From Phoma sp. XZ068 (lineage: Eukaryota > Ascomycota > Dothideomycetes > Pleosporales > Didymellaceae), in NCBI GenBank assembly GCA_004835665.1, contig RBKR01000010.1, positions 682,001 to 746,000 of the forward strand: a DNA stretch of 64,000 nt. The letters run 5' to 3'. A program made the position numbers and the translations under genes. Below the pieces are notes generated by a model. The model saw nothing but the letters and a program-made list of their open reading frames with translations, did no database searches and was not told where the DNA came from. Position 1 is the stretch's first letter. The number at the start of each line of letters is the position of its first letter. Of the stretch, positions 47,283-61,067 are shown in pieces.

Positions 47283-50200
47283 TAATACACTATAATATAT
47301 AAGTAGTGTAATATAGTCTTATAGTATAAGTAAATAATAGAGTATACTACTGATATTACTAGGTACCTTCTTAATACTAGAAGGTATACTACTATATATA
47401 TCTATAGTACTTAGCTCTTTAGCCTTAGTAAATAGCAAGATTTATAATACTAGACTATTTAACTTCTTTAGCTCCTTAGAATTTATAATATTAGAATAGT
47501 AGTCTAGATTACTATTTAATACTACTCTTTTTAGTTTATTACCTCTCTTTAGTAGTTAGAGTTAAAAACTACGCTAACATCTATCTATATATAGTGTAAG
47601 TTATAGTGTGCTATAACCAATTAACTTATAAGAACTTTAGACTTTTCTATTATTCCTATAAGTTAATTAGTTAGTTACAGTATACTATAATTTATATAAT
47701 ATATAGATAGACAGTATTACTAAAAGTTCCCTTAGTCTAAATACTAATCCTAAATAGGTAATTAGGGTCTAATTATATCTACTAGTACTAGGAGATTAAT
47801 ATCCTAGCTTTAAATCTATACTATATCTAATAGAGAAATATATAAATAAGAATACTCTTAACTTTACTAAAGTGTTTTTCTAAGTTATATAGTAACTTTA
47901 TAATTACTACTTTCTAACCTTTATTAAGTAGCTAAAGAAGGTATAATAGGATAAAAAAATATATATAGAGTAATAGTTTTATTATTCTTATAGTATTCCT
48001 AGAGTTTAAGTAAAGTACAGCTTTTATAATAATTATCAATAAGTAAATAGTAGCTACTAATAGTATACTTCTTAGTATACCTATTAAGGTACTCTATCTA
48101 GTTTAAACTAAGCTTATTATTAGTCTAGCTATTATTATTAACTGTAATAATCTAGTCTTAGAGTAGATTTTCTTCCTTATACTAGATAGAGAGTATTAAG
48201 GTTATAGACTAAGCAAAGCTTATAAATACTTCTAAGGTTAGTTCTCTAGGGTAAATAGGTATATAGAAGATTAGAGGTTACTACTTAAGTAAAGCTTATA
48301 GTAATAGTACTTTAGTAAGGAATATAGAGTAAACTACCTATCTTAACTAAGGGTTAAGTTCTAATAATAAAATTAATTAATAAAATTAAATATAATACTA
48401 TAAGGGTAATATTTCTAGTTACTATATATAAAGAAGAAATATATAGTACTTAGTATTATAGTAGCTACTAATTATACTAATTATTAATTATACTAATTAC
48501 TAACTATACTAATTATACTAAGACTAATTATATTATATGACTTTATATTACTATCTATAGGTAGTAACTAATAATACTTGCAATTTATATTTACTTGCAA
48601 TATTTTTTTCTATATCGGTTAATTATACTATAACTATACTATACTTGCTTATAATTATTAACCTCTATTTAGTGTTCCTTAGCATTATAAGACTATCCCC
48701 CTTTTATCTTAGCTTAGTCTCTTAAGCTTGGTTTATATAATATAGGCCCTACCTTATTTAATAGTAAGTCTTTTAATAATACCTAAATATCCTACTAAGT
48801 TACGTTTAGCCTCTTATTACTACCTATATAAATTTGTTTAGTCCTTTAGAGAGATTATAGTAAAGAAGTATTTAACCTATAAAAAGCATAAGTATATATA
48901 TAAGGTCTATATGTGTTCTAGAAAGTATAGTAAGTCTTAAAAGTATAGCTAATTTTATTTTATCTAAATAATATAGTTAGAGTTTTAATAGCTAGTATCT
49001 AAGAAAGAAAATTTATAGATATAGATAAAAGAAAGTTATAAGGTGTGTAAAAAAGTACTTAAGGCCTCTAACTAGGTATTAGAAGAATTATAGGTTATAT
49101 ATATATATAAAGAGTATTTATATTAATAAATAGATTTATTAGATTATTATATAGAGGATATAATTATAGTAGAAGAGTAGAGTATTACTAAGTAAGAGCT
49201 AGAGTATAGAGTAGTTTCCTTAGAGGGTTCTTTAGATAGGTGTAACCTAAACCTATTACCTAGTACCTAGAGTACTTTTAAGGATTAGCTAATTAAGGCT
49301 TAGGAAGCTTATATAGTACTTTCTAACTAGTCCTCTTATATTTCTTTAATAGCTACTAGTAGTTCTTAAGGTTTATAGAAAGTTCCTATATATTATCTAA
49401 GTCTAGATACCCTAACTATTTAACTAGATACTTATTTATATACTTCTTTCTTTAATACTATATTATTTTTTTAAACTTCCTACTTAGTCTCTTCTTTAAC
49501 CTAGTAGTAGAAGTCCTTCTAGATTAGTATACTAGAATCTACTAGTTCTAATAGAGATATATAAAATATAGGGTATATACTAGTATCCTATAGAAGTTTA
49601 AGTTAGTAGTTTATAGGGCTAATTTACCTAGAAATAAGAAATTTTCTAATAACCTTAATATAATCTAGTTTTTTTATATTAGTCTTTATACTTATAAGTT
49701 TTTTATAAGAAGATAGACTTTATCCCCCTCTTTTAGCTAAGGTACTATTTTACTTTTCTAGTTAATATAAGAGATTACTTATTAGTCTCTATACTAGGTT
49801 ATTATAAAATCTATTTAGTTATTACTATTAAGTAATCTAATATAGAGATTCAGGTATCTTCTGTTACTTACAAAGAATAGTGTTATACCTAGTACTTCTA
49901 ATAGTTTATTATTATATATAATCTATACTATAGATAATAGTAAGGCCTAGTTATCTTATTACTAGTTAATATATATACTTAGGTATATTTCTATAGTTTA
50001 ATTTATTTTTTCTATTTATCTATCTATTTATAGATAATATATAGTTAATAGCTTTTTCTTAGTAACTATAGCTACTATAAGTATAGTCTAATAGTTTAAT
50101 ATAAAGAGCTTATTTCTATTCCTAATAATTAATTCTAGTATACTATAATAGTAAATATTTCTATCTAGGAATACTTATATAAGCTACCCTATAGTATAAC

Positions 50201-50822
50201 TATAATAAAATAGTATTATTTCTACTACTTTAGTAAACCTTTTTCTATATAAGAAAGATTAAGTTATAGGTAGCTCTATTACTAATATTTCTCTATACTT
50301 AGTATAAGTACTATATTTACTCTATCTCTGTTGGTAATTGATATAGTTCTTAATAAATCTAGTAACCTTATTCTTTATATTAGAGAATATATAGTATCTC
50401 TTAATAAGTTCTATTATTTATATAATTCTAGGGTATCTATAAGGTAGATTATTATAGTATTATATAATAATCCCAATCTATAATTCTTCTAGTACTACTA
50501 TTAGTATATATTATTTCTACTAAACTTATATAATATTATTAAGCTACTAGGATAGTCCTAATAACCTATCTTTATTAACTCTAAGTGTAGTAAACTAATT
50601 AATAGTTTTTTTTCTCAAGCTAGGTTATATTATCTACTAAGTATATTAGCTCTACTATTATCTTTTCTTAGGGTATATAATTATAAAGAAGGTAGGTAGG
50701 GGGTAATAATATATAAAACTACTTTCTTCCTTGTCTTAGTAAGGGACCTAGATTACTAGAAAAAGATATTAATAATATAGATTTAGCTTTAGATAATAAA
50801 GCTATATAATAGTATAGTTATT
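47283..50822. repeat. Array unit 11 (3540 bp)
   Basis: Uninterrupted unit; a TA run short by 2 near 49100. Confidence 0.95.
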
Positions 50823-53800
50823 TAATACACTATAATATATAAGTAGTGTAATATAGTCTTATAGTATAAGTAAATAATAGAGTATACTACTGATATTACT
50901 AGGTACCTTCTTAATACTAGAAGGTATACTACTATATATATCTATAGTACTTAGCTCTTTAGCCTTAGTAAATAGCAAGATTTATAATACTAGACTATTT
51001 AACTTCTTTAGCTCCTTAGAATTTATAATATTAGAATAGTAGTCTAGATTACTATTTAATACTACTCTTTTTAGTTTATTACCTCTCTTTAGTAGTTAGA
51101 GTTAAAAACTACGCTAACATCTATCTATATATAGTGTAAGTTATAGTGTGCTATAACCAATTAACTTATAAGAACTTTAGACTTTTCTATTATTCCTATA
51201 AGTTAATTAGTTAGTTACAGTATACTATAATTTATATAATATATAGATAGACAGTATTACTAAAAGTTCCCTTAGTCTAAATACTAATCCTAAATAGGTA
51301 ATTAGGGTCTAATTATATCTACTAGTACTAGGAGATTAATATCCTAGCTTTAAATCTATACTATATCTAATAGAGAAATATATAAATAAGAATACTCTTA
51401 ACTTTACTAAAGTGTTTTTCTAAGTTATATAGTAACTTTATAATTACTACTTTCTAACCTTTATTAAGTAGCTAAAGAAGGTATAATAGGATAAAAAAAT
51501 ATATATAGAGTAATAGTTTTATTATTCTTATAGTATTCCTAGAGTTTAAGTAAAGTACAGCTTTTATAATAATTATCAATAAGTAAATAGTAGCTACTAA
51601 TAGTATACTTCTTAGTATACCTATTAAGGTACTCTATCTAGTTTAAACTAAGCTTATTATTAGTCTAGCTATTATTATTAACTGTAATAATCTAGTCTTA
51701 GAGTAGATTTTCTTCCTTATACTAGATAGAGAGTATTAAGGTTATAGACTAAGCAAAGCTTATAAATACTTCTAAGGTTAGTTCTCTAGGGTAAATAGGT
51801 ATATAGAAGATTAGAGGTTACTACTTAAGTAAAGCTTATAGTAATAGTACTTTAGTAAGGAATATAGAGTAAACTACCTATCTTAACTAAGGGTTAAGTT
51901 CTAATAATAAAATTAATTAATAAAATTAAATATAATACTATAAGGGTAATATTTCTAGTTACTATATATAAAGAAGAAATATATAGTACTTAGTATTATA
52001 GTAGCTACTAATTATACTAATTATTAATTATACTAATTACTAACTATACTAATTATACTAAGACTAATTATATTATATGACTTTATATTACTATCTATAG
52101 GTAGTAACTAATAATACTTGCAATTTATATTTACTTGCAATATTTTTTTCTATATCGGTTAATTATACTATAACTATACTATACTTGCTTATAATTATTA
52201 ACCTCTATTTAGTGTTCCTTAGCATTATAAGACTATCCCCCTTTTATCTTAGCTTAGTCTCTTAAGCTTGGTTTATATAATATAGGCCCTACCTTATTTA
52301 ATAGTAAGTCTTTTAATAATACCTAAATATCCTACTAAGTTACGTTTAGCCTCTTATTACTACCTATATAAATTTGTTTAGTCCTTTAGAGAGATTATAG
52401 TAAAGAAGTATTTAACCTATAAAAAGCATAAGTATATATATAAGGTCTATATGTGTTCTAGAAAGTATAGTAAGTCTTAAAAGTATAGCTAATTTTATTT
52501 TATCTAAATAATATAGTTAGAGTTTTAATAGCTAGTATCTAAGAAAGAAAATTTATAGATATAGATAAAAGAAAGTTATAAGGTGTGTAAAAAAGTACTT
52601 AAGGCCTCTAACTAGGTATTAGAAGAATTATAGGTTATATATATATATATAAAGAGTATTTATATTAATAAATAGATTTATTAGATTATTATATAGAGGA
52701 TATAATTATAGTAGAAGAGTAGAGTATTACTAAGTAAGAGCTAGAGTATAGAGTAGTTTCCTTAGAGGGTTCTTTAGATAGGTGTAACCTAAACCTATTA
52801 CCTAGTACCTAGAGTACTTTTAAGGATTAGCTAATTAAGGCTTAGGAAGCTTATATAGTACTTTCTAACTAGTCCTCTTATATTTCTTTAATAGCTACTA
52901 GTAGTTCTTAAGGTTTATAGAAAGTTCCTATATATTATCTAAGTCTAGATACCCTAACTATTTAACTAGATACTTATTTATATACTTCTTTCTTTAATAC
53001 TATATTATTTTTTTAAACTTCCTACTTAGTCTCTTCTTTAACCTAGTAGTAGAAGTCCTTCTAGATTAGTATACTAGAATCTACTAGTTCTAATAGAGAT
53101 ATATAAAATATAGGGTATATACTAGTATCCTATAGAAGTTTAAGTTAGTAGTTTATAGGGCTAATTTACCTAGAAATAAGAAATTTTCTAATAACCTTAA
53201 TATAATCTAGTTTTTTTATATTAGTCTTTATACTTATAAGTTTTTTATAAGAAGATAGACTTTATCCCCCTCTTTTAGCTAAGGTACTATTTTACTTTTC
53301 TAGTTAATATAAGAGATTACTTATTAGTCTCTATACTAGGTTATTATAAAATCTATTTAGTTATTACTATTAAGTAATCTAATATAGAGATTCAGGTATC
53401 TTCTGTTACTTACAAAGAATAGTGTTATACCTAGTACTTCTAATAGTTTATTATTATATATAATCTATACTATAGATAATAGTAAGGCCTAGTTATCTTA
53501 TTACTAGTTAATATATATACTTAGGTATATTTCTATAGTTTAATTTATTTTTTCTATTTATCTATCTATTTATAGATAATATATAGTTAATAGCTTTTTC
53601 TTAGTAACTATAGCTACTATAAGTATAGTCTAATAGTTTAATATAAAGAGCTTATTTCTATTCCTAATAATTAATTCTAGTATACTATAATAGTAAATAT
53701 TTCTATCTAGGAATACTTATATAAGCTACCCTATAGTATAACTATAATAAAATAGTATTATTTCTACTACTTTAGTAAACCTTTTTCTATATAAGAAAGA

Positions 53801-54364
53801 TTAAGTTATAGGTAGCTCTATTACTAATATTTCTCTATACTTAGTATAAGTACTATATTTACTCTATCTCTGTTGGTAATTGATATAGTTCTTAATAAAT
53901 CTAGTAACCTTATTCTTTATATTAGAGAATATATAGTATCTCTTAATAAGTTCTATTATTTATATAATTCTAGGGTATCTATAAGGTAGATTATTATAGT
54001 ATTATATAATAATCCCAATCTATAATTCTTCTAGTACTACTATTAGTATATATTATTTCTACTAAACTTATATAATATTATTAAGCTACTAGGATAGTCC
54101 TAATAACCTATCTTTATTAACTCTAAGTGTAGTAAACTAATTAATAGTTTTTTTTCTCAAGCTAGGTTATATTATCTACTAAGTATATTAGCTCTACTAT
54201 TATCTTTTCTTAGGGTATATAATTATAAAGAAGGTAGGTAGGGGGTAATAATATATAAAACTACTTTCTTCCTTGTCTTAGTAAGGGACCTAGATTACTA
54301 GAAAAAGATATTAATAATATAGATTTAGCTTTAGATAATAAAGCTATATAATAGTATAGTTATT
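50823..54364. repeat. Array unit 12 (3542 bp)
   Basis: Uninterrupted unit of consensus length. Confidence 0.95.
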
Positions 54365-57300
54365 TAATACACTATAATATATAAGTAGTGTAATATAGTC
54401 TTATAGTATAAGTAAATAATAGAGTATACTACTGATATTACTAGGTACCTTCTTAATACTAGAAGGTATACTACTATATATATCTATAGTACTTAGCTCT
54501 TTAGCCTTAGTAAATAGCAAGATTTATAATACTAGACTATTTAACTTCTTTAGCTCCTTAGAATTTATAATATTAGAATAGTAGTCTAGATTACTATTTA
54601 ATACTACTCTTTTTAGTTTATTACCTCTCTTTAGTAGTTAGAGTTAAAAACTACGCTAACATCTATCTATATAGTGTAAGTTATAGTGTGCTATAACCAA
54701 TTAACTTATAAGAACTTTAGACTTTTCTATTATTCCTATAAGTTAATTAGTTAGTTACAGTATACTATAATTTATATAATATATAGATAGACAGTATTAC
54801 TAAAAGTTCCCTTAGTCTAAATACTAATCCTAAATAGGTAATTAGGGTCTAATTATATCTACTAGTACTAGGAGATTAATATCCTAGCTTTAAATCTATA
54901 CTATATCTAATAGAGAAATATATAAATAAGAATACTCTTAACTTTACTAAAGTGTTTTTCTAAGTTATATAGTAACTTTATAATTACTACTTTCTAACCT
55001 TTATTAAGTAGCTAAAGAAGGTATAATAGGATAAAAAAATATATATAGAGTAATAGTTTTATTATTCTTATAGTATTCCTAGAGTTTAAGTAAAGTACAG
55101 CTTTTATAATAATTATCAATAAGTAAATAGTAGCTACTAATAGTATACTTCTTAGTATACCTATTAAGGTACTCTATCTAGTTTAAACTAAGCTTATTAT
55201 TAGTCTAGCTATTATTATTAACTGTAATAATCTAGTCTTAGAGTAGATTTTCTTCCTTATACTAGATAGAGAGTATTAAGGTTATAGACTAAGCAAAGCT
55301 TATAAATACTTCTAAGGTTAGTTCTCTAGGGTAAATAGGTATATAGAAGATTAGAGGTTACTACTTAAGTAAAGCTTATAGTAATAGTACTTTAGTAAGG
55401 AATATAGAGTAAACTACCTATCTTAACTAAGGGTTAAGTTCTAATAATAAAATTAATTAATAAAATTAAATATAATACTATAAGGGTAATATTTCTAGTT
55501 ACTATATATAAAGAAGAAATATATAGTACTTAGTATTATAGTAGCTACTAATTATACTAATTATTAATTATACTAATTACTAACTATACTAATTATACTA
55601 AGACTAATTATATTATATGACTTTATATTACTATCTATAGGTAGTAACTAATAATACTTGCAATTTATATTTACTTGCAATATTTTTTTCTATATCGGTT
55701 AATTATACTATAACTATACTATACTTGCTTATAATTATTAACCTCTATTTAGTGTTCCTTAGCATTATAAGACTATCCCCCTTTTATCTTAGCTTAGTCT
55801 CTTAAGCTTGGTTTATATAATATAGGCCCTACCTTATTTAATAGTAAGTCTTTTAATAATACCTAAATATCCTACTAAGTTACGTTTAGCCTCTTATTAC
55901 TACCTATATAAATTTGTTTAGTCCTTTAGAGAGATTATAGTAAAGAAGTATTTAACCTATAAAAAGCATAAGTATATATATAAGGTCTATATGTGTTCTA
56001 GAAAGTATAGTAAGTCTTAAAAGTATAGCTAATTTTATTTTATCTAAATAATATAGTTAGAGTTTTAATAGCTAGTATCTAAGAAAGAAAATTTATAGAT
56101 ATAGATAAAAGAAAGTTATAAGGTGTGTAAAAAAGTACTTAAGGCCTCTAACTAGGTATTAGAAGAATTATAGGTTATATATATATATATAAAGAGTATT
56201 ATATTAATAAATAGATTTATTAGATTATTATATAGAGGATATAATTATAGTAGAAGAGTAGAGTATTACTAAGTAAGAGCTAGAGTATAGAGTAGTTTCC
56301 TTAGAGGGTTCTTTAGATAGGTGTAACCTAAACCTATTACCTAGTACCTAGAGTACTTTTAAGGATTAGCTAATTAAGGCTTAGGAAGCTTATATAGTAC
56401 TTTCTAACTAGTCCTCTTATATTTCTTTAATAGCTACTAGTAGTTCTTAAGGTTTATAGAAAGTTCCTATATATTATCTAAGTCTAGATACCCTAACTAT
56501 TTAACTAGATACTTATTTATATACTTCTTTCTTTAATACTATATTATTTTTTTAAACTTCCTACTTAGTCTCTTCTTTAACCTAGTAGTAGAAGTCCTTC
56601 TAGATTAGTATACTAGAATCTACTAGAGATATTTATATTAATAATAGATTTCATTAGATTATTATATAGAGGATATAATTATAGTAGAAGAGGTAGAGTA
56701 TTACTAAGTAAGAGCTAGAGTATAGAGTAGTTTCCTTAGAGGTTTCTTTAGATAGGTGTAACCTAAACCTATTACCTAGTACCTAGAGTACTTTTAAGGA
56801 TTAGCTAATTAAGGCTTAGGAAGCTTATATAGTACTTTTCTAACTAGTCCTCTTATTTCTTTAATAGCTACTAGTAGTTCTTAAGGTTTATAGAAAGTTC
56901 CTATATATTATCTAAGTCTAGATACCCTAACTATTTAACTAGATACTTATTTATATACTTCTTTCTTTAATACTATATTATTTTTTTAAACTTCCTACTT
57001 AGTCTCTTCTTTAACCTAGTAGTAGAAGTCCTTCTAGATTAGTATACTAGAATCTACTAGTTCTAATAGAGATATATAAAATATAGGGTATATACTAGTA
57101 TCCTATAGAAGTTTAAGTTAGTAGTTTATAGGGCTAATTTACCTAGAAATAAGAAATTTTCTAATAACCTTAATATAATCTAGTTTTTTTATATTAGTCT
57201 TTATACTTATAAGTTTTTTATAAGAAGATAGACTTTATCCCCCTCTTTTAGCTAAGGTACTATTTTACTTTTCTAGTTAATATAAGAGATTACTTATTAG

Positions 57301-58337
57301 TCTCTATACTAGGTTATTATAAAATCTATTTAGTTATTACTATTAAGTAATCTAATATAGAGATTCAGGTATCTTCTGTTACTTACAAAGAATAGTGTTA
57401 TACCTAGTACTTCTAATAGTTTATTATTATATATAATCTATACTATAGATAATAGTAAGGCCTAGTTATCTTATTACTAGTTAATATATATACTTAGGTA
57501 TATTTCTATAGTTTAATTTATTTTTTCTATTTATCTATCTATTTATAGATAATATATAGTTAATAGCTTTTTCTTAGTAACTATAGCTACTATAAGTATA
57601 GTCTAATAGTTTAATATAAAGAGCTTATTTCTATTCCTAATAATTAATTCTAGTATACTATAATAGTAAATATTTCTATCTAGGAATACTTATATAAGCT
57701 ACCCTATAGTATAACTATAATAAAATAGTATTATTTCTACTACTTTAGTAAACCTTTTTCTATATAAGAAAGATTAAGTTATAGGTAGCTCTATTACTAA
57801 TATTTCTCTATACTTAGTATAAGTACTATATTTACTCTATCTCTGTTGGTAATTGATATAGTTCTTAATAAATCTAGTAACCTTATTCTTTATATTAGAG
57901 AATATATAGTATCTCTTAATAAGTTCTATTATTTATATAATTCTAGGGTATCTATAAGGTAGATTATTATAGTATTATATAATAATCCCAATCTATAATT
58001 CTTCTAGTACTACTATTAGTATATATTATTTCTACTAAACTTATATAATATTATTAAGCTACTAGGATAGTCCTAATAACCTATCTTTATTAACTCTAAG
58101 TGTAGTAAACTAATTAATAGTTTTTTTTCTCAAGCTAGGTTATATTATCTACTAAGTATATTAGCTCTACTATTATCTTTTCTTAGGGTATATAATTATA
58201 AAGAAGGTAGGTAGGGGGTAATAATATATAAAACTACTTTCTTCCTTGTCTTAGTAAGGGACCTAGATTACTAGAAAAAGATATTAATAATATAGATTTA
58301 GCTTTAGATAATAAAGCTATATAATAGTATAGTTATT
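54365..58337. repeat. Array unit 13 with internal partial duplication (3973 bp)
   Basis: Contains a TA slip near 54668 and a missing T near 56199. A stretch of about 430 bp (56197-56626) is then repeated at 56630-57060 with about a 433-bp offset. The rest matches the consensus unit. Confidence 0.93.
56630..57060. repeat. Imperfect second copy of a 430-bp part of the unit
   Basis: Starts abruptly after CTAGAATCTACTAG at the point where the canonical unit continues TTCTAATAGAG. It restarts at ATTTATATTAATAATAG. Its first 240 bp or so carry several single-base gains, losses and changes found in no other unit (e.g. TTTCATTAG for TTTATTAG, AGAGGTAGAG for AGAGTAGAG, GAGGTTTC for GAGGGTTC, CTTATTTC for CTTATATTTC). 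Confidence 0.9.
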
Positions 58338-60987
58338 TAATACACTATAATATATAAGTAGTGTAATATAGTCTTATAGTATAAGTAAATAATAGAGTAT
58401 ACTACTGATATTACTAGGTACCTTCTTAATACTAGAAGGTATACTACTATATATATCTATAGTACTTAGCTCTTTAGCCTTAGTAAATAGCAAGATTTAT
58501 AATACTAGACTATTTAACTTCTTTAGCTCCTTAGAATTTATAATATTAGAATAGTAGTCTAGATTACTATTTAATACTACTCTTTTTAGTTTATTACCTC
58601 TCTTTAGTAGTTAGAGTTAAAAACTACGCTAACATCTATCTATATATAGTGTAAGTTATAGTGTGCTATAACCAATTAACTTATAAGAACTTTAGACTTT
58701 TCTATTATTCCTATAAGTTAATTAGTTAGTTACAGTATACTATAATTTATATAATATATAGATAGACAGTATTACTAAAAGTTCCCTTAGTCTAAATACT
58801 AATCCTAAATAGGTAATTAGGGTCTAATTATATCTACTAGTACTAGGAGATTAATATCCTAGCTTTAAATCTATACTATATCTAATAGAGAAATATATAA
58901 ATAAGAATACTCTTAACTTTACTAAAGTGTTTTTCTAAGTTATATAGTAACTTTATAATTACTACTTTCTAACCTTTATTAAGTAGCTAAAGAAGGTATA
59001 ATAGGATAAAAAAATATATATAGAGTAATAGTTTTATTATTCTTATAGTATTCCTAGAGTTTAAGTAAAGTACAGCTTTTATAATAATTATCAATAAGTA
59101 AATAGTAGCTACTAATAGTATACTTCTTAGTATACCTATTAAGGTACTCTATCTAGTTTAAACTAAGCTTATTATTAGTCTAGCTATTATTATTAACTGT
59201 AATAATCTAGTCTTAGAGTAGATTTTCTTCCTTATACTAGATAGAGAGTATTAAGGTTATAGACTAAGCAAAGCTTATAAATACTTCTAAGGTTAGTTCT
59301 CTAGGGTAAATAGGTATATAGAAGATTAGAGGTTACTACTTAAGTAAAGCTTATAGTAATAGTACTTTAGTAAGGAATATAGAGTAAACTACCTATCTTA
59401 ACTAAGGGTTAAGTTCTAATAATAAAATTAATTAATAAAATTAAATATAATACTATAAGGGTAATATTTCTAGTTACTATATATAAAGAAGAAATATATA
59501 GTACTTAGTATTATAGTAGCTACTAATTATACTAATTATTAATTATACTAATTACTAACTATACTAATTATACTAAGACTAATTATATTATATGACTTTA
59601 TATTACTATCTATAGGTAGTAACTAATAATACTTGCAATTTATATTTACTTGCAATATTTTTTTCTATATCGGTTAATTATACTATAACTATACTATACT
59701 TGCTTATAATTATTAACCTCTATTTAGTGTTCCTTAGCATTATAAGACTATCCCCCTTTTATCTTAGCTTAGTCTCTTAAGCTTGGTTTATATAATATAG
59801 GCCCTACCTTATTTAATAGTAAGTCTTTTAATAATACCTAAATATCCTACTAAGTTACGTTTAGCCTCTTATTACTACCTATATAAATTTGTTTAGTCCT
59901 TTAGAGAGATTATAGTAAAGAAGTATTTAACCTATAAAAAGCATAAGTATATATATAAGGTCTATATGTGTTCTAGAAAGTATAGTAAGTCTTAAAAGTA
60001 TAGCTAATTTTATTTTATCTAAATAATATAGTTAGAGTTTTAATAGCTAGTATCTAAGAAAGAAAATTTATAGATATAGATAAAAGAAAGTTATAAGGTG
60101 TGTAAAAAAGTACTTAAGGCCTCTAACTAGGTATTAGAAGAATTATAGGTTATATATATATATATAAAGAGTATTTATATTAATAAATAGATTTATTAGA
60201 TTATTATATAGAGGATATAATTATAGTAGAAGAGTAGAGTATTACTAAGTAAGAGCTAGAGTATAGAGTAGTTTCCTTAGAGGGTTCTTTAGATAGGTGT
60301 AACCTAAACCTATTACCTAGTACCTAGAGTACTTTTAAGGATTAGCTAATTAAGGCTTAGGAAGCTTATATAGTACTTTCTAACTAGTCCTCTTATATTT
60401 CTTTAATAGCTACTAGTAGTTCTTAAGGTTTATAGAAAGTTCCTATATATTATCTAAGTCTAGATACCCTAACTATTTAACTAGATACTTATTTATATAC
60501 TTCTTTCTTTAATACTATATTATTTTTTTAAACTTCCTACTTAGTCTCTTCTTTAACCTAGTAGTAGAAGTCCTTCTAGATTAGTATACTAGAATCTACT
60601 AGTTCTAATAGAGATATATAAAATATAGGGTATATACTAGTATCCTATAGAAGTTTAAGTTAGTAGTTTATAGGGCTAATTTACCTAGAAATAAGAAATT
60701 TTCTAATAACCTTAATATAATCTAGTTTTTTTATATTAGTCTTTATACTTATAAGTTTTTTATAAGAAGATAGACTTTATCCCCCTCTTTTAGCTAAGGT
60801 ACTATTTTACTTTTCTAGTTAATATAAGAGATTACTTATTAGTCTCTATACTAGGTTATTATAAAATCTATTTAGTTATTACTATTAAGTAATCTAATAT
60901 AGAGATTCAGGTATCTTCTGTTACTTACAAAGAATAGTGTTATACCTAGTACTTCTAATAGTTTATTATTATATATAATCTATACTA

Positions 60988-61035
60988 ACGTAAACCACCA
61001 CCGAGAGCGACAACCCACCGAGAGCGACAAAATCT
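60988..61035. repeat. Element A3 terminal inverted repeat, left
   Basis: 48 bp, perfect inverted match to 62789-62836; two CCACCGAGAGCGACAA cores. Confidence 0.95.
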
Positions 61036-61067
61036 GCCAAGACCACTCCTCCTCCTTTCATCCTAAC

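Noticed and set aside
15423..58337. CRISPR-like regular repeat structure
   Set aside because: The period is 3.5 kb and continuous, without short repeats and spacers; the host is a eukaryote.
13620..60985. AT-rich DNA as a mitochondrial insertion (NUMT)
   Set aside because: No mitochondrial genes or tRNAs; the minus strand instead gives ordered Gypsy pol motifs with RIP-type changes.
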